Positions 31,512 through 43,429 are shown, counted from the first letter of the stretch. The stretch: DNA of 64,000 nt from Magnolia sinica (GCF_029962835.1 NC_080582.1:74396177-74460176), one strand, 5' to 3'. Notes: generated by a model not told the origin, from the sequence alone. A program made the numbers and translations.

Positions 31512-34416
31512 TGTAACGTCCCGTCCAACCAGTCAGTGTCCTGAGGCGTCCACGTAGGATTTGCCGCAGGACCGTTCGGTTAAATCACTCGTGGTAGGGT
31601 ATCATGCGTTAATTAACCTAGGATTAGCCTATTAGAATAGACTAGACAGGTCATGATAGGGACTAGTGCAGGCCGCCAAGCCAGATGGCCGAATACACGT
31701 GTGGGCTATATCGCAACGAAGGAAGGTCGAAAAATTATAAAAATTTAGGAACCATAGACCTCACTGGGCTTGTAGGCCATCGCGGACCGCGGGCCCAGTG
31801 GACACCCAGAAGTGGAATCTGGCACTTGCCGACGGCACCCCACCAATGCTAGGATCAGAATTTGGCATTTGCAAATGAAACTGAGATACCAGGCTATTCA
31901 ACTCTGGGACCCGATCGAGGAACGGTGACCGTTGATCATAAATCGGACCCGTACGACCAAACCCCATATTCGATCGTCTCTAAATTTTGCATGGCCCTTT
32001 ATCGGGCCATGGAGTATCTATCCTATAAGTTTCATGGCTAGAGGGCCACCAGAACCGCTTCAATCACCAAAATGGACCCCACAGGGTCATTTAAAGATCG
32101 GAACCGTTGACTCAAACCCCCACAACCGTTCATCCGTTTGTTCTCAAATTTTATATGACCCCTCATTGGGCCATAGTGCACCTACCCACCAAATTTAGTG
32201 GCCAAAGGAGTGTTAGGATCACCCCAACACCAATAGTGAGTCCTAGTAGGCTATTTTGGGATTTTGAGGAAACTTAAGGCCACTTGGCCCTAGCCTTGGG
32301 AATAAGCCATAACTCTCATAACTCTCTCTCATTTACCATAACCACCAAGAGTAAAAAGAGAGTAAAGGAGCAAGGAGAGGAGAAGATAGTGTGAGTGAAG
32401 GAGATACAAGGTGGGCCCTAGATTGAAGTGTGGCCCAAGAGAGTCAACCCTTCCAACTCCCTACCTCTCTTACAAGGAGAAACTCTCCTCCTTAACCTCA
32501 ACAATCGTCCGTGGGGTGTCTAGGTAAGATCTTTCATCCATTTTTCTTGAAATCCATGTATTAAGATGGGGTTGGCTTGGAATTCTAACATGCAAGAGCT
32601 TGTTTTAGGGATTCCGGCCGATCGACCAGAAAGCCCTCTTTCCTAGGGCATTTTCTGAATCTCCAATGATCCATAGGTGCAGACTATTGTTCTTAGGTGG
32701 CCTAACACCAACTTTAGTATGAGATTAATGATTTTGATTACTTGGATGCCGTATTTGGAGAATCTTGAGAAACCCTAGGAATTATAGGTTTGTTGAAATA
32801 ATATGGAATTGTAGGTTTGACTCTTATGATGATTGTTCTTGCCTCTTACATAATTTTGTGTATGGATGATTATATGTTCATGCCTTGTTTGATTTTCCCA
32901 TGTGTCATTGCTTCATAGGATGTAGGATTCATTACCTTTGTGCATATGATTTCTCAAGATGGAGGAAGTGTTTAACTTCCACACAAACCCACACTCTCAC
33001 ATGCACTTTATTTCTTGATAATATTTGCTTGCTTGCAGGAATATCCGTTTTTTGAATGGTTGAGATGCCCGAGAATATGATATGATTATGCTTGTTGATA
33101 ACTTGGATAGTTGATAAGTTATGGATCCCCTCACCCTCTTAGGTTGGTTAGGAACTTTAGGAGAGACGGTAGTCCCATCGGTAGGACTATGCTATGGCTA
33201 GACTAGTGGGTTTGGGCGGATGTGTTCGGTGGTTGTAGTTCGACTACATGGGTCCACTGTGCCCGATGTCACTCGTCTCACGCTCGCCTGACTCGTACGG
33301 TCTTGCCTACTGTTTGACTAACCTTGTTTATTAACCCTGCTTGCTCACACATGTATGGAACCTGGAATACCCTACAACCGTTGTAGCCCATCAATAACCC
33401 ACTTGAAATTGGTCCACAGCCTCGTGAGTTGGGCATGGTGGAATGGGACACTGTGTCCGAGCTGTCAGCCTATGCTGGGGTATCGCGCCTCCCCGTAGTG
33501 ACCGCGAACGATCCCTTTCTCTCGGCACTCCTCATGTGCTTGAAGTCGGGGATGAGGAACCCGACGGGATCACGGACCGCGGGGTCTCGGCCTTACGCAT
33601 TGAAGGTCTTGGCCTCGTAACCAGTTTAGGGCATTAATACGTGGGGTGTACCGGATTCCCCAATCTACTGGATGAATGGACTTAATTAATAATTTGGCTA
33701 ACATCATCATTGCATGGCATTAGCTAGGTTGGCGACTCGGCAGTTGAGGTCGCACTGAGGGAGTGTTGTTATACGCGATCGTTAGATGGAGTCGCTTGAG
33801 GGAGCATTGTGGTGAGGGCATACATCATATCATCCTACATGCATGTGCATTAACAAGACTAGATAAATATTTATGATTGACTGCTTTTCATTAAGATCAT
33901 ATTATAATTGATGCCTGTGATAACTTAAGACTAATAACACCCACTGAGTTGATCACTCACTCCCACTCTGGGATGATGTTTTAAAACACCAACCAGACCC
34001 GTTCATAGATGCAGGTGACTTAGGACTGGAGGAGCTTGGCGAGGGGAGCTTCGACGAGGAGGATGAGTCATCTTATTTCCAGTTGATGGACGACTCTCCA
34101 TCGGCTTGATGGGCAGGATCGGGATTGCCGAGTAGTGGGCTCAGCCTTATCAGTTTTGGGATATAGTATTCTTTTGTTGTTTCTGTTAGGCCTGTTGGGC
34201 AACGCCCTGTGTGACCCATTTATATTTTTGGACCTGTATATATGATAGATGTCTTTCATTTCAGTAGACTTGTGTGATTATGTTTTATGTTCAAGGAAAT
34301 TTCAGGCTGCGTAATTAAAACGGATTAAATGCATATTTATGAAAACCGGTTAATAGTGACTCTCGGAAACTCGGGACTTGAGCGTATGTGCGACCCCCGA
34401 TTTTCAGGGTGTTACA
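31512..34416 (+). repeat. 3' LTR of inner gypsy element (complete, ~2.9 kb)
   Basis: It opens TGTAACGTCCCGTCC and closes CAGGGTGTTACA, so it has the canonical TG...CA ends. It aligns with 20742-23682 along its length with scattered substitutions and small indels. Confidence 0.9.
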
Positions 34417-34548
34417 TTTTCTGTGGTGGGTCCATTATATCTTTGGATTTGCTTCATTCTTTGGATCATGGCCTAAAATGATCTCTTCAAATGGATGGAC
34501 GGTGTGGATACAACACATACATCATGAAAGGACCCATATACTAATCAC
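34417..34548. mobile_element. Foldback MITE fragment between inner LTR and outer LTR remnant
   Basis: It contains TTTTCTGTGGTGGGTCC, GGATGGACGGTGTGGATACA and ACACATACATCATG, the right half of the foldback family. The left half is missing. The fragment lies exactly between the 3' end of the inner element and the tail of solo LTR A. Confidence 0.75.
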
Positions 34549-34624
34549 TAAAATTAGAATATAAGTGACACTTGGGAACTTGGAGGTCGAGTGTTGCTCG
34601 ACCCCCAAATTTCAGGGTGTTACA
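34549..34624 (+). repeat. Solo LTR 'A', 3' tail
   Basis: AAGTGACACTTGGGAACTTG and CGACCCCCAAATTTCAGGG followed by TGTTACA match the terminal part of the inner LTRs, but with many differences. The next five bases, ATACG, repeat those preceding LTR A at 17938-17942. Confidence 0.82.
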
Positions 34625-34669
34625 ATACGGCTTGTACTCGGCCACTCGCCCAAGCTCTTTCTCTCTTAG

Positions 34670-34670
<1 letters not shown>

Positions 34671-34707
<37 letters not shown>
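34671..34707. repeat. (TA)n microsatellite
   Basis: A run of alternating T and A directly downstream of the solo-LTR target site. Confidence 0.92.
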
Positions 34708-34714
<7 letters not shown>

Positions 34715-34719
34715 TTTGA

Positions 34720-34990
34720 TTTGGGAGTTGGATTGGGTTGGGTCGGGTTGCTAGGTTGAGTCGGGTACAGGTTGGATCGGGTTGGGAGCAGGCTCAACTC
34801 GACTCAAGGTAAGCTCTCCTCAAGTTGAGGTAAGCTTGCCTGGACTCAATCCATCAACTCGCGTCAAGCTTAACTCGAAAGGTTTAGCAAACAAGTCAAT
34901 CTCCAATGGTACGTTGAAAGCTGAGCTCGAGCTCGAGGAAAGCACGGACGAGTAAGCCAAACTTGGCCCACCTCAACTCGACTCCGTGTA
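34720..34990. repeat. Degenerate GGGTTGGGTCGGGTTG / CTCGACTC tract
   Basis: It is irregularly repeated GGTTGGGTCGGG, CAACTCGACTC and GAGCTCGAGCTCGAGG words. It continues the kind of sequence found upstream of the solo LTR (17530-17675), consistent with one ancestral tract interrupted by the insertion. Confidence 0.5.
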
Positions 34991-35989
34991 CAACCCTATG
35001 TGTGCATCATTGCTTGTTGGAAGAGCGAGGGAGATCTTTTTAACCCAAAGAGATCTCTCCACCTATAGACATCCAAACATGGCTTAAATGTGAAACGTTT
35101 TTGCCAACGCAACGTACTTTTCTATTATTTTGCTGTGTGAAATCAGGTAATCTGAGTCGGGGCTGAACTCGTGGTATTGCTCTAGATCTGGTCCCACTGA
35201 GTCTGAGTCAACTCGGACGATTTACATCACAACTCGTCCAAGTTTTAAAAACCATGTTTCACTGGTGCTCACCTCATGTTTTTGGCTCTCAACTCTCACA
35301 CGTGGCAGAGTGACTTACATGTGTGAGATCTAATAGTTCAGACCCACTTCATGGGCGGCTTGGATCTTGCAAGTGTTCATGAATTTTGCTGCGGGGAGAT
35401 TTCTTCAGTCAGTCTGGAAAATACTAAATGGGCCACCACAAAAATGATACTGATAAGATGATCCTATCCGTTGAAAGGCGGGCCTTCTTTTAATGGTCAT
35501 CAGTTCTCCAAGTCATCTATGCACTAGGGTCACTGGACCCAATTAGTGATTTAGAGCCATAAGCCATCTGTGATGGGCCCACCAAATGGATATTTCGAAT
35601 CATTGATTGGACCTAGTTTTTGTCAATAGACTGTCCATTTTATAATTCTAATGCTAAGATAGTTATAACCGTCTGATCATTTTGATTTTACAAGTCGACT
35701 GGCGAAATGTGGGCTTGATCTAATGGACGGTCTAGATCAATTGATTGTGTTATCGTCAGCGTCTCTATCAACCACTTATTCATTAATGGGATCTTGGATT
35801 GTGGGATTGAGTCAGCATAGCACCGCGTTGAATTATAATCATGGAATAGCCATGTGCTGTGGCCTTTGATGAGGTAGCTCTAATGAGAATGGCCCACTTG
35901 TTCTCGTTTTCTTTAGGTGGGCCATATTATAAAAACTGTATCGAATGGATGGTCAAAATATGTTGGGACGTGTGGCAGTATCTATGGAG
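34991..35989. other. Intergenic, no gene recognised
   Basis: It holds a short degenerate CTGAGTCGGGGC/GAGTCAACTCGG tract near 35150-35245 and eroded GGGCC-containing MITE remains near 35570 and 35900. No coding evidence. Confidence 0.45.
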
Positions 35990-36355
35990 CCCAACATGAT
36001 GTATCTGCCATCCAAACCGTCCGTTAGATGTGTACCCTGATGTTAGGCCTAGATCCCAAAATTCACCTTGATCCAAGATTCAGGTGGGCCACACCAATGG
36101 GAACAACGTGGGACATCGGCGAGGAAAACGCCCACTATAGAAATTAGAAACTTCCAGAAGGGTGTGGGGTCCACCGTGTTTTGTATATGTCGTCCAACCA
36201 ATTCATCAGATGTGCCCGACAGGGTTAAGTGACACAGTGAAACTGAATACTTTTCAAGATTTGGGTGGGCCACAACAAATGGATATCTAGGCTCATTGGA
36301 TGAACGGTTTAGAGTTCTCGTAAAAATCACAGGTGGGCCCCACACAACTTGCGCA
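35990..36355. mobile_element. GTGGGCC-type inverted-repeat MITE
   Basis: It carries CCAACATGATGTATCTGCCA near its left end and CAGGTGGGCCCCACACAAC near its right. Internal TTCAGGTGGGCCACACCAAT and TTTGGGTGGGCCACAACAAA make the arms partly repetitive. The edges are approximate. Confidence 0.5.
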
Positions 36356-36594
36356 GTTGGTAATTTGAAGGCGTGTTATTATTCCCTTAGAATAAGAAAC
36401 AACGGCCCAAATTCATCGGACCTTTGTCCATTAATCAGAGATAAGGATCGTCCAACCGATCTGATTTGATGCGACGGTCCAAATTCCAAAATAGTCTAAA
36501 AGGTTCTACTTTAGACTACTATTTGATGGCGAGATCACTATAATTGCTGGGCCCCTCCATTTGTATGTGTAAGTGGCGAAAGCCTTTTGCAGGA

Positions 36595-37062
36595 AGTTCC
36601 TGCGATGGAAACCTAGGTGGGGCCCACTGTGATGTTTGTGAGAAATCTACCCCGTTCATCCGTTTTGTGAGATCATTTTAGTACTAGTGGCTAAAAATAA
36701 CCCGGATCCACCGAAAATGTGACGATCGAACGTTTACAGTGGAAATATTTGTGGGGCCACAGAAGTTTTGAATCAGGCTAATATTTGTGTTTTTAGTTCA
36801 TCTCAGTAGGAATGACATTATGAACGGTATGGATGGCATGTAAACATCACTGTCGACCCTAGGGAGGTTTCAACGGTAGGAATTTCCCTACCCAACTTTT
36901 CCTTCGGTGTGGCCCACTTGAGTGTTTCATCCTAATCATGTTTGGTTTGGATTCCTAAAATGAGTTCAAAAAACGGATGGACGGGTTAGATTTCTCAAAA
37001 ACATCACGGTGGGCCCCAACTAGGTTTCCAGCGCAGGAACTTCCTGCGAGAGGCTTTAGCAG
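36595..37062. mobile_element. Foldback MITE, 'TTTGTGAGAAATC' subtype
   Basis: The left end GGAAGTTCCTGCGATGGAAA and the right end TTTCCAGCGCAGGAACTTCC are complementary. The arms continue with TAGGTGGGGCCCACTGTGAT against ACATCACGGTGGGCCCCAAC. This is the best copy of this subtype. Confidence 0.75.
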
Positions 37063-38754
37063 GAAATCCGCGTCCGTGGCGCTATGGTTATGGGCCCAAC
37101 CATGTATGGGCCATTCCTGAAAGATCTCATTAGGACAATCGTAACCTTTCATTTTCTGCTGCATAAATGGACGATTAAGAATAGAAGTTTTCCAGTGATC
37201 GACATTCAACTGAAAAGAGCCCAAGATGGGCCCCACTGTTGAAACCGTTGATATGGTGGGGCCAACCTTGAGTAGATCATGCACTGAAAACTTCCTTGAA
37301 AAAAAAAATAAAAATCAATGGTTGGAGTGTTTTCTAATATGGGAGTTTTAAGGACTATGGTCCACCAAGTTGGACCCATCAGATCAATGCTAGGGACGAA
37401 CAGATTCAACAACTCAAGACACTACACGTGTCCTGATGGACCTAGGAATTTAATGGTCATCGATCCAAGTAGAAGTGAAACTCATGATGTGGTTATCTAG
37501 GCCGTCTATTCAGTGGGCCATGCAGTAGATGGATAATGTCCCAAAAAATATTCTCAAAGGGTGCTCCCGCAAACAGACAGCTGAGAAAAGTAAGCATGTT
37601 AAATTAGACGGCTAGGATCTTCCAATCTGGGAGATTTTTCATGCATGTTAAAATCACGGTGGGACTCTTAGTATCAACGGTTTGGATTGCCGATAAAAAC
37701 CTGAAGATACGCCTAAAATATACATTTGGGTTTTAAGTTTGTTCAAGTAAGCCCGTGGTACGATGATCCAGGCCATTGGTTTATTGGGCCTCCGTGGATG
37801 GAAGATGTCCCAGAAGTCCGGTAGAAAGAGTAATTCTACCCCGCAACGGGAACCGTTGGTTTATTTCTATCCTTGATCATCTATTTGCAGGCCATAAATT
37901 GAATGGTTAGGATTGTTCTATCCAGGGAAGCTTTGGGATGGTCCATTCATGGTGGAGAGCGGACCAAAGGTCAGGATCAATAAAACATGGGACCCACTTG
38001 TGAAAACTGAAAAGTCGTGTAGGCCAAGTCAAACATGCGGGGTCGATTATACATTGGTTGGGTAATCTAGACCATTGGAGTGTTGGGTCACACCACAGAT
38101 TGACCATTCCTCAGATTTCTGGTAGATTGGAAAATCCCAGCAGTCAATCTCGAAAGTTTTTTCAGTTGAAGATCCCAGCCATTCTTGTATTTAGAGCCCA
38201 TAAATCAAAAGGTTAGGATTGTTTTAGGGAGGAGTCTTTTGGATCCTATTCAATCCGCAGTGGAGCACAACAGACCAACGGTTGTGATCATCATAACTAA
38301 TGGATTTCATTAGTAAAAATGGACACCTTTTTTTTCTTTTCTTTTCGATCTTTCACTTGAAGGTCACCAAATAGATGGTCATGATTGTTCAGTAACCGTT
38401 CTCCTTACGGTACGCCTCATCCATAATCCGGTCCATGATCTGAGCGGTCTGGATATGCTTACATGCTTGCCACGTGTACAGGGGAATGTGAGGGCGGTTC
38501 TGCGTGTACAAGTCATTCAACTGCCTATGTTGGGCCCACCTTGTTGTGTGCATTTGCCATCCAACCCGTGCATCAAGTGATCCTCAACATGGGCATGGAA
38601 TGCCTAAAAAATCTCGGCTATACAGTCTCCTGGTGGGCCACACCGTAGGAAACAATAGACATCCACCTTAAATTTTCAAATTCGTGTGGTAGTCCACGTG
38701 ATGGTCGTGTTAGCCTTTATATCCACAACCGCATTCTACATAGACGCATGGACG
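37063..38754. other. Intergenic, no gene recognised
   Basis: Repeated motifs such as GTTAGGATTGTT and GATCTTCCAATC with GGCCATAAATTGAATGGTTA recur here and at 57300-57700, suggesting an additional old repeat family. Small ORFs on both strands lack any recognisable domain. Confidence 0.45.
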
Positions 38755-39300
38755 CGGATTAGTGACTGACAGGTTGATTAGGTAAAATCGCTATTGAAGT
38801 GACGTCACCAAGTTACGTGGGACCCACCATGATGTATTTGTTGTATCTACTTCCTCCACCGATTTGGTGATATAAATTTAGGATGCGAGCCATATAATGA
38901 GTCAGATCCAAAGCTCAAGTAGACGCATGACAGAAAATAATGGAGAGTATTGCCCATCATTAAAATTTTCTAAGGGCAGCAGAAGTTTTCGGTTAAGCTG
39001 AAATTTGTGTTTTACCTTCTTTCGGATCTGTCTCAACTTACAAACACGTAGTATCTCAGACAAACATTACAGTAGACCTTAGGAAGGTTTCAGCTGTGGG
39101 CGTCACTCTTCCCACTGTTCGAGGGGTCCACTCTAGATTTTGATCCGACTCAATTCTTTGAGTAAAACCTCCCAAATGATATCTTCAAATGGATGGACGC
39201 TGTGCATACAACACATACATCATGGTGTCTTGCGGAACTTAGTGGCGTCACTTCAGTAGCAAGCTCCGCTACTCAACCTGTCAGTATGTAAGTGGCCTCC
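38755..39300. mobile_element. Foldback MITE flanked by GTGACGTCAC-like ends
   Basis: Left: GAAGTGACGTCACCAAGTTA then GTGGGACCCACCATGATGTA. Right: ACACATACATCATGGTGTCT then ACTTAGTGGCGTCACTTCAG. The arms are complementary. The outer CTGACAGGTTGATTAGG and CTACTCAACCTGTCAG extend the inverted repeat. Confidence 0.75.
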
Positions 39301-39344
39301 GTTCTACATTGATTGTATACGGAGACGTGGATTAGCTACTGACC

Positions 39345-39845
39345 CTCACGGTAGCGAGTCTCGCAACTGTAGTGACGTTACTAGGTTCCGTGGGCCCACC
39401 ATGATGTATGTGTTATATCCACACCATCCAAACATTGGGAGAGATCATTTTAGGCCATGAGCTAATGAATGAGGGAGATCCAAGTTCAAGTGGACCCCAC
39501 TACAGAAAACAATGGGAACAATAACGGCCATCGCTGAAACCTTCCTAGGCCCACCATGATGTTTTTTTGAAATCCTACCTGTTTATAAGTTAACAACGAC
39601 ATGGAAAAAGCGAAAACACAAATATCAGCTTCATCAAAAAACTTCCATGGCCCAAAGAAGTTTTTAATGGTAGATGTTCAATCCCCACTGTTTTTTTGTG
39701 GTGGGGTTCAATTGATGTTTATCTACCTCATTTTTGTCTTATACCCTAAAACAATCTCTATAAATGGATGAACGGTGTGGATACAACACATACATTATGG
39801 TGGGGCCACAAAACGCGGTTACGTCACTTCATTCGAGTCCTATGG
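39345..39845. mobile_element. Foldback MITE with TGACGTTAC-like ends
   Basis: Left: GTAGTGACGTTACTAGG then GTGGGCCCACCATGATGTAT. Right: ACACATACATTATGGTGGGG then GCGGTTACGTCACTTCA. It is close to its neighbour at 38755-39300, so this pair may be a local duplication or a subfamily cluster. Confidence 0.75.
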
Positions 39846-39925
39846 ATAAACCCGGTCGGCCTCGTGGAATGTGAGCTTGGATTCTCCTTGCTCCCTTACG
39901 GAAGCTACGACCAGACATTATTTGA

Positions 39926-40325
39926 TGCTCTGGCAGTGTAAAACAAGCTATACACATTCATGCTCAGCCATCGCACATATATTACAAATATATATAAATT
40001 ACATATATCTGAACCATTCAATCGATGGGACCCACTCTAGATGGAGTGTAAAAAAATGTAAGACTGATTGGATGTCTTAACAACTGGTTAATGGATATTT
40101 TTTGCTGAATTTACAGCTGCTGACATTTTTCAACTTAGCCGTCCAATAGAAATAAGCCACTTAGCCAATCACAACAGGTTCAGTAGGACCCATGATTTGG
40201 ATAATCCAGAATAGAGATACATGGCTTGCCATCTGACTACGTTTGAGTGCCAGTGCCCCAAGCTTGTTCTGTATAAACTATATTTATATAACAATAGAAA
40301 ACCTTTAATGCTCTGGGAGAGCCGA
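39926..40325. mobile_element. Possible TACTCTGGCAG-type MITE, eroded
   Basis: TGCTCTGGCAGTG at 39926 resembles the second family's left end. The right end is unclear; AATGCTCTGGGAGAGCC near 40310 is in the same orientation, not inverted. Low confidence. Confidence 0.3.
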
Positions 40326-40334
40326 GGTTAGAGC

Positions 40335-40540
40335 GTATCAGAATCGAGGTGGGCATCGGTCCCAATCGGATCGAATTGAGTCCAACTCGATCCGATCCGT
40401 AATTTCAATGGCTTGATCCAAAATTGATCTGTTCTGTGGCCGAGTTCGGGTCACCTGGCTCGGACTGATCTGACGCTGACCTAAATCGAGTCCAACTCGG
40501 TCAGGAAACCGAGTCGGATCGGGTCAGGTACGATTCAAAT
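40335..40540. repeat. Degenerate GATCCGA/GAGTCCAACTCG tract
   Basis: CAATCGGATCGAATTGAGTC, AACTCGATCCGATCCG and CGAGTCGGATCGGGTCAGG are loosely repeated, with no fixed period. Confidence 0.55.
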
Positions 40541-40705
40541 GGTATGATTTAATTCAACCATTTCACGTGGTGTGGTCCACTTCAGCCTTTAATATACTAT
40601 ATTTTTGTGTTCAAGGCTTAAAATGATATGTCAAAATGGATGAACGACTTAGATAAAAAAAATATACATTAAGGTGGCCTCACGTGGCTCTGAAAGAACA
40701 TTCCA
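40541..40705. mobile_element. Foldback MITE right-arm fragment
   Basis: GTGGTGTGGTCCACTTCAG and AAAATGGATGAACGACTTAG followed by ATATACATTAAGG form a right arm. It directly abuts a GATCCGA tract and has no left arm, the same arrangement as at 50636-50815. Confidence 0.6.
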
Positions 40706-40784
40706 TCTAACGTAACCATTTTTTTACCGAACGGTTGACGTGTATGGCACGATATGGCAATGGCTTGCTTTTCACGGAAGCAAA

Positions 40785-41085
40785 GCTTGCATTGGGTGAC
40801 ATCTACATCATGGGGTATGTGTTATATCTAAACCGTCCATTCATTTGGCAAGCTCGTATTAAGTCTTGATGCGAAAAATAATACAGATCTAACCATCAAG
40901 TGGACCACACGAATTTCTTAATAGTAAAAATTATTCTCTGTTGCTATTTGTGGTGTGGTCCAAACGATCTTTGGATATTATTTATTTTTTGGATGATGCT
41001 CTATAATGATCTCTAAATATATATGAATGGTGTAAATATAATAAATACATCACAGTGGGGCCCATATAACTTTGATATTCTTTGA
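40785..41085. mobile_element. Foldback MITE, internally deleted (~300 bp)
   Basis: The left arm TACATCATGGGGTATGTGTT and the right arm AATAAATACATCACAGTGGG enclose short internal arms AGTGGACCACAC and GTGTGGTCC. The usual loop is missing. Confidence 0.65.
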
Positions 41086-41127
41086 ACTGTTCATACAACT
41101 CGGAGCTCAAGGAGCGCCAGACGCTAG

Positions 41128-41635
41128 AAACTGGCTACTCCCCCTGCCATCAGCCAATGGCTGCTCCGTGGGCCCCACCATGATGTATGTGTTTCATCCA
41201 TGCCCTCCATCTATTTTTATAGATCATTTTATGTTACGAAAAAAAAGAGGTATATCAAAATCTCAAGTAGACCACGTTATAGGAAACAGTGTTTAATGAA
41301 CATTGATCATTAAAAACGTTTTGGAGAACACAAAAGTTTTTGATCAAGCTGATATTTATTGTTTCCCTTAATCTGGGTCCTTATGACCTAATCAACAAAT
41401 TAGATGTCAAATGAACAGTACATTGGGCCTTAGGAGGATTATAATGGTGGATATCTAATCATTATTATTTTCCTGTGGTGTGGTCCACCTGAGCTTTTTA
41501 TCCCTATCTTTTTTTCTTTTTTTTTTGCATAAAACCCTAAAATGATCTGTAAAATGGATGAACGGAATGGATGAAACACATACATCATGGTGGGGCCCAC
41601 AGAGCACCGACCAGGGGGAGTAGCCAATCTGTCTC
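41128..41635. mobile_element. Foldback MITE, TTGGCTACTCCCC group
   Basis: Left TGGCTACTCCCCCTGCCA with GGGCCCCACCATGATGTATG; right CATCATGGTGGGGCCCACAG with GGGGGAGTAGCCAA. The central loop contains CTTATGACCTAATCAACAAA. No confident TSD. Confidence 0.8.
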
Positions 41636-41774
41636 CGCCCATACGTCTTCGCACATGACACGTACCTACAACAACTATATAGCTGGTGTGTGGTACACCA
41701 GCAAATCTGCTTCTGCCTCTGGCACCGAGTAAACTCTGTTGGGGCTCACCGTGAAAATGCATATGTAGTTTATC

Positions 41775-42120
41775 CGCTCCGGACCGAGTGGGATCGAATC
41801 AGTCCGGGTAGGTATGGATCTGAACCCAATCCAAAAAAACTTTCGGATCTAAACTGTCCTACTCAATCCGCACCGATCCAGGCCGTCGGATTGGGTTGGA
41901 TCCACCGAATTGAGTCAAGATTACCCAACTCTAAGCGTATGCACAAATAGATGTGCACGCAAGTTGATATGAGTTGAGCTTGACACAGCCGGACTCGGCT
42001 TAGCCACTTGCTGACCCATCTCGGACTCGGCTCAGCTCAATCCGTGAGCCTGACTGGCCAGCTCAACTTGGTTCGATCAGCAGCTCGGGCCAATTCGAGA
42101 CGAGTTCACCTGTACAACAT
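41775..42120. repeat. Degenerate GATCCGA and CTCGGCTCAGCTC tracts
   Basis: The first part (to about 41935) has CAATCCGCACCGATCCAGG words. The second has ACTCGGCTTAGCC and CTCGGACTCGGCTCAGCTC. Confidence 0.5.
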
Positions 42121-42639
42121 TTTCACAAACAAATCAATTGCACTTTCAAAATCTTGTTGTATGTAAAATGACAGCAATGAATGTACAGGTATTTCATCAA
42201 ACACCTTGTAAATAACATAAAATCAAGAAAAAAAATGGTATTTAGTTTCATATATGTACCTTCCTTGCCACTAGGGCTATACATGAGTCGATTTAACTGG
42301 TTACCTCACATTGGAAAAAGGGACCAACGTTATAATTTCCTCTCCAACTCACCTTGAAGTCCCGTGTAATCTCACGGACCAACCTTTGGAATGGCAGCTT
42401 CCTAATCAACAGTTCAGTGCTCTTCTGATATTTTTGGATTTCACCAAAAAGACAAACATCCTATCAAACTCAAGAGAAGCACAAAAAGAAAATGCAACAG
42501 GGACATTATCTGTAAAAGATGACAATCAAAGGAAAAGTTAGAAAATAATAGACCGAAGTGCAAGTTGCCACCAGCCACACTTCGTTGAGTCATTTCATCA
42601 AACACTTGGTGAGCAACAACAATATCAAAGTAAGCGAGT
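42121..42639. other. Unclassified, no gene recognised
   Basis: An ORF at 42311-42541 has no recognisable domain and no splice or promoter context. It sits between two degenerate CTCGA tracts. Confidence 0.4.
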
Positions 42640-42840
42640 CACTGAACTGGTTCGATTCGAGTTGGGTTCGATCCGAGTCGAGTCGAGCTTGGGGAAGCTC
42701 GAACTCAGTTTGAAATTTTTTTGAGCTCAAAAAATCAATTCAACTCACCTCGAACACAGTTTCGATCCGAGTCGAGTTGAGCTTTTTGAGTTAAGCCAAG
42801 CTAGTTAACGAGCTAACTCGACTCTTGTACAGCTTTATGC
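42640..42840. repeat. Degenerate GATCCGAGTCGAGTCGAGC tract
   Basis: TTCGATCCGAGTCGAGTCGA and TTTCGATCCGAGTCGAGTTG occur about 90 bp apart, with CTCAAAAAATC and GCTCGAACTC between them. Confidence 0.55.
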
Positions 42841-42871
42841 ACAAAGTAGAACAGGTGGCGTAGGTATAAAT

Positions 42872-43410
42872 GGAAACGGATTGGCTGCTCTCCCTGCCAC
42901 CTGCCAATGGCTGATGGTTGGTGTTTTGTGGGCCCCGTCATAATGTATGTGTTTCATCCATGCCGCCAATCTATTTTTATAGATCATTTTAAGAAATGGG
43001 ACCAAAATTGAGGTATATCACAATCTCAAGTAGACCACATTACATGAAACAGTGTTAAGTGAACGTAAATCATTAAAACCTTTTTGGGGGCCATAAAAGT
43101 TTTAGATCAAGCTAATCTTTACTTTTTCCCTTTGTCTATGTCCGTATGGCCTAATCAACATATTGGATGTCAAATAAACAGTACAGTGGGCCTCAGGAGT
43201 ATTTTAATGGTGGATATCCAATCACTAGTGTTTTGCTGTGGTGTGGTCCACATGATACTTATATCCCTCTTATTTTTGGGATTAAGTCATAAAATGACCT
43301 GTAAAATTGGATAAACTGCATGGATGAAACACATACATCATGGTGGAGCTTACATAGCACTGACCACCAGCCACTGGGCAAGTGGCAGGGGCCGTAGCCA
43401 ATCCTTTCCG
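42872..43410. mobile_element. Foldback MITE with 9 bp TSD (539 bp)
   Basis: It starts GGAAACGGATTGGCTGCTCT and ends GCCGTAGCCAATCCTTTCCG. Perfect 9 bp direct repeats GGTATAAAT lie at 42863-42871 and 43411-43419. The arms (GGGCCCCGTCATAATGTATG against CATACATCATGGTGGAGC) and the loop match M1, so this is one of the two best full-length copies. Confidence 0.92.
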
Positions 43411-43429
43411 GGTATAAATGGCCCCAATT

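Larger units (their letters stand above)
20742..34416 (+). mobile_element. Ty3/gypsy chromovirus (Tekay/Del-like), degenerate, ~13.7 kb
   Basis: The order is 5' LTR, primer-binding site, long leader, extra ORF, gag, protease, reverse transcriptase, RNase H, integrase, chromodomain, polypurine tract, 3' LTR, which is the Ty3/gypsy order. The integrase C-terminus (GKLAPRFIGPFQILDRVGAV, GVHNVFHISMLKKYV) and a chromodomain ending in EEEATWE place it with the Tekay/Del chromoviruses by recollection. All coding parts carry stops and frameshifts, so the copy cannot be autonomous. The 5' LTR lacks its first 34 bp. A hand comparison of about 180 bp of the two LTRs (21541 against 32269) gave 8 differences. 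Confidence 0.9.

Noticed and set aside
22725-33637. ORFs at 22725-22910 and 33429-33620 with similar translations
   Set aside because: They are the same stretch in the 5' and 3' LTRs of the inner element, not a duplicated gene.
17943-34624. Reading LTR A and the inner 5' LTR as one element's tandem LTRs
   Set aside because: LTR A is much more diverged from both inner LTRs than they are from each other, and has its own TSD (ATACG) on the far side of the inner element.
42311-42541. 76-codon ORF in an unclassified stretch
   Set aside because: Amino acid composition is unremarkable, no motif was recognised, and there is no promoter or splice context. It was left as unclassified sequence.
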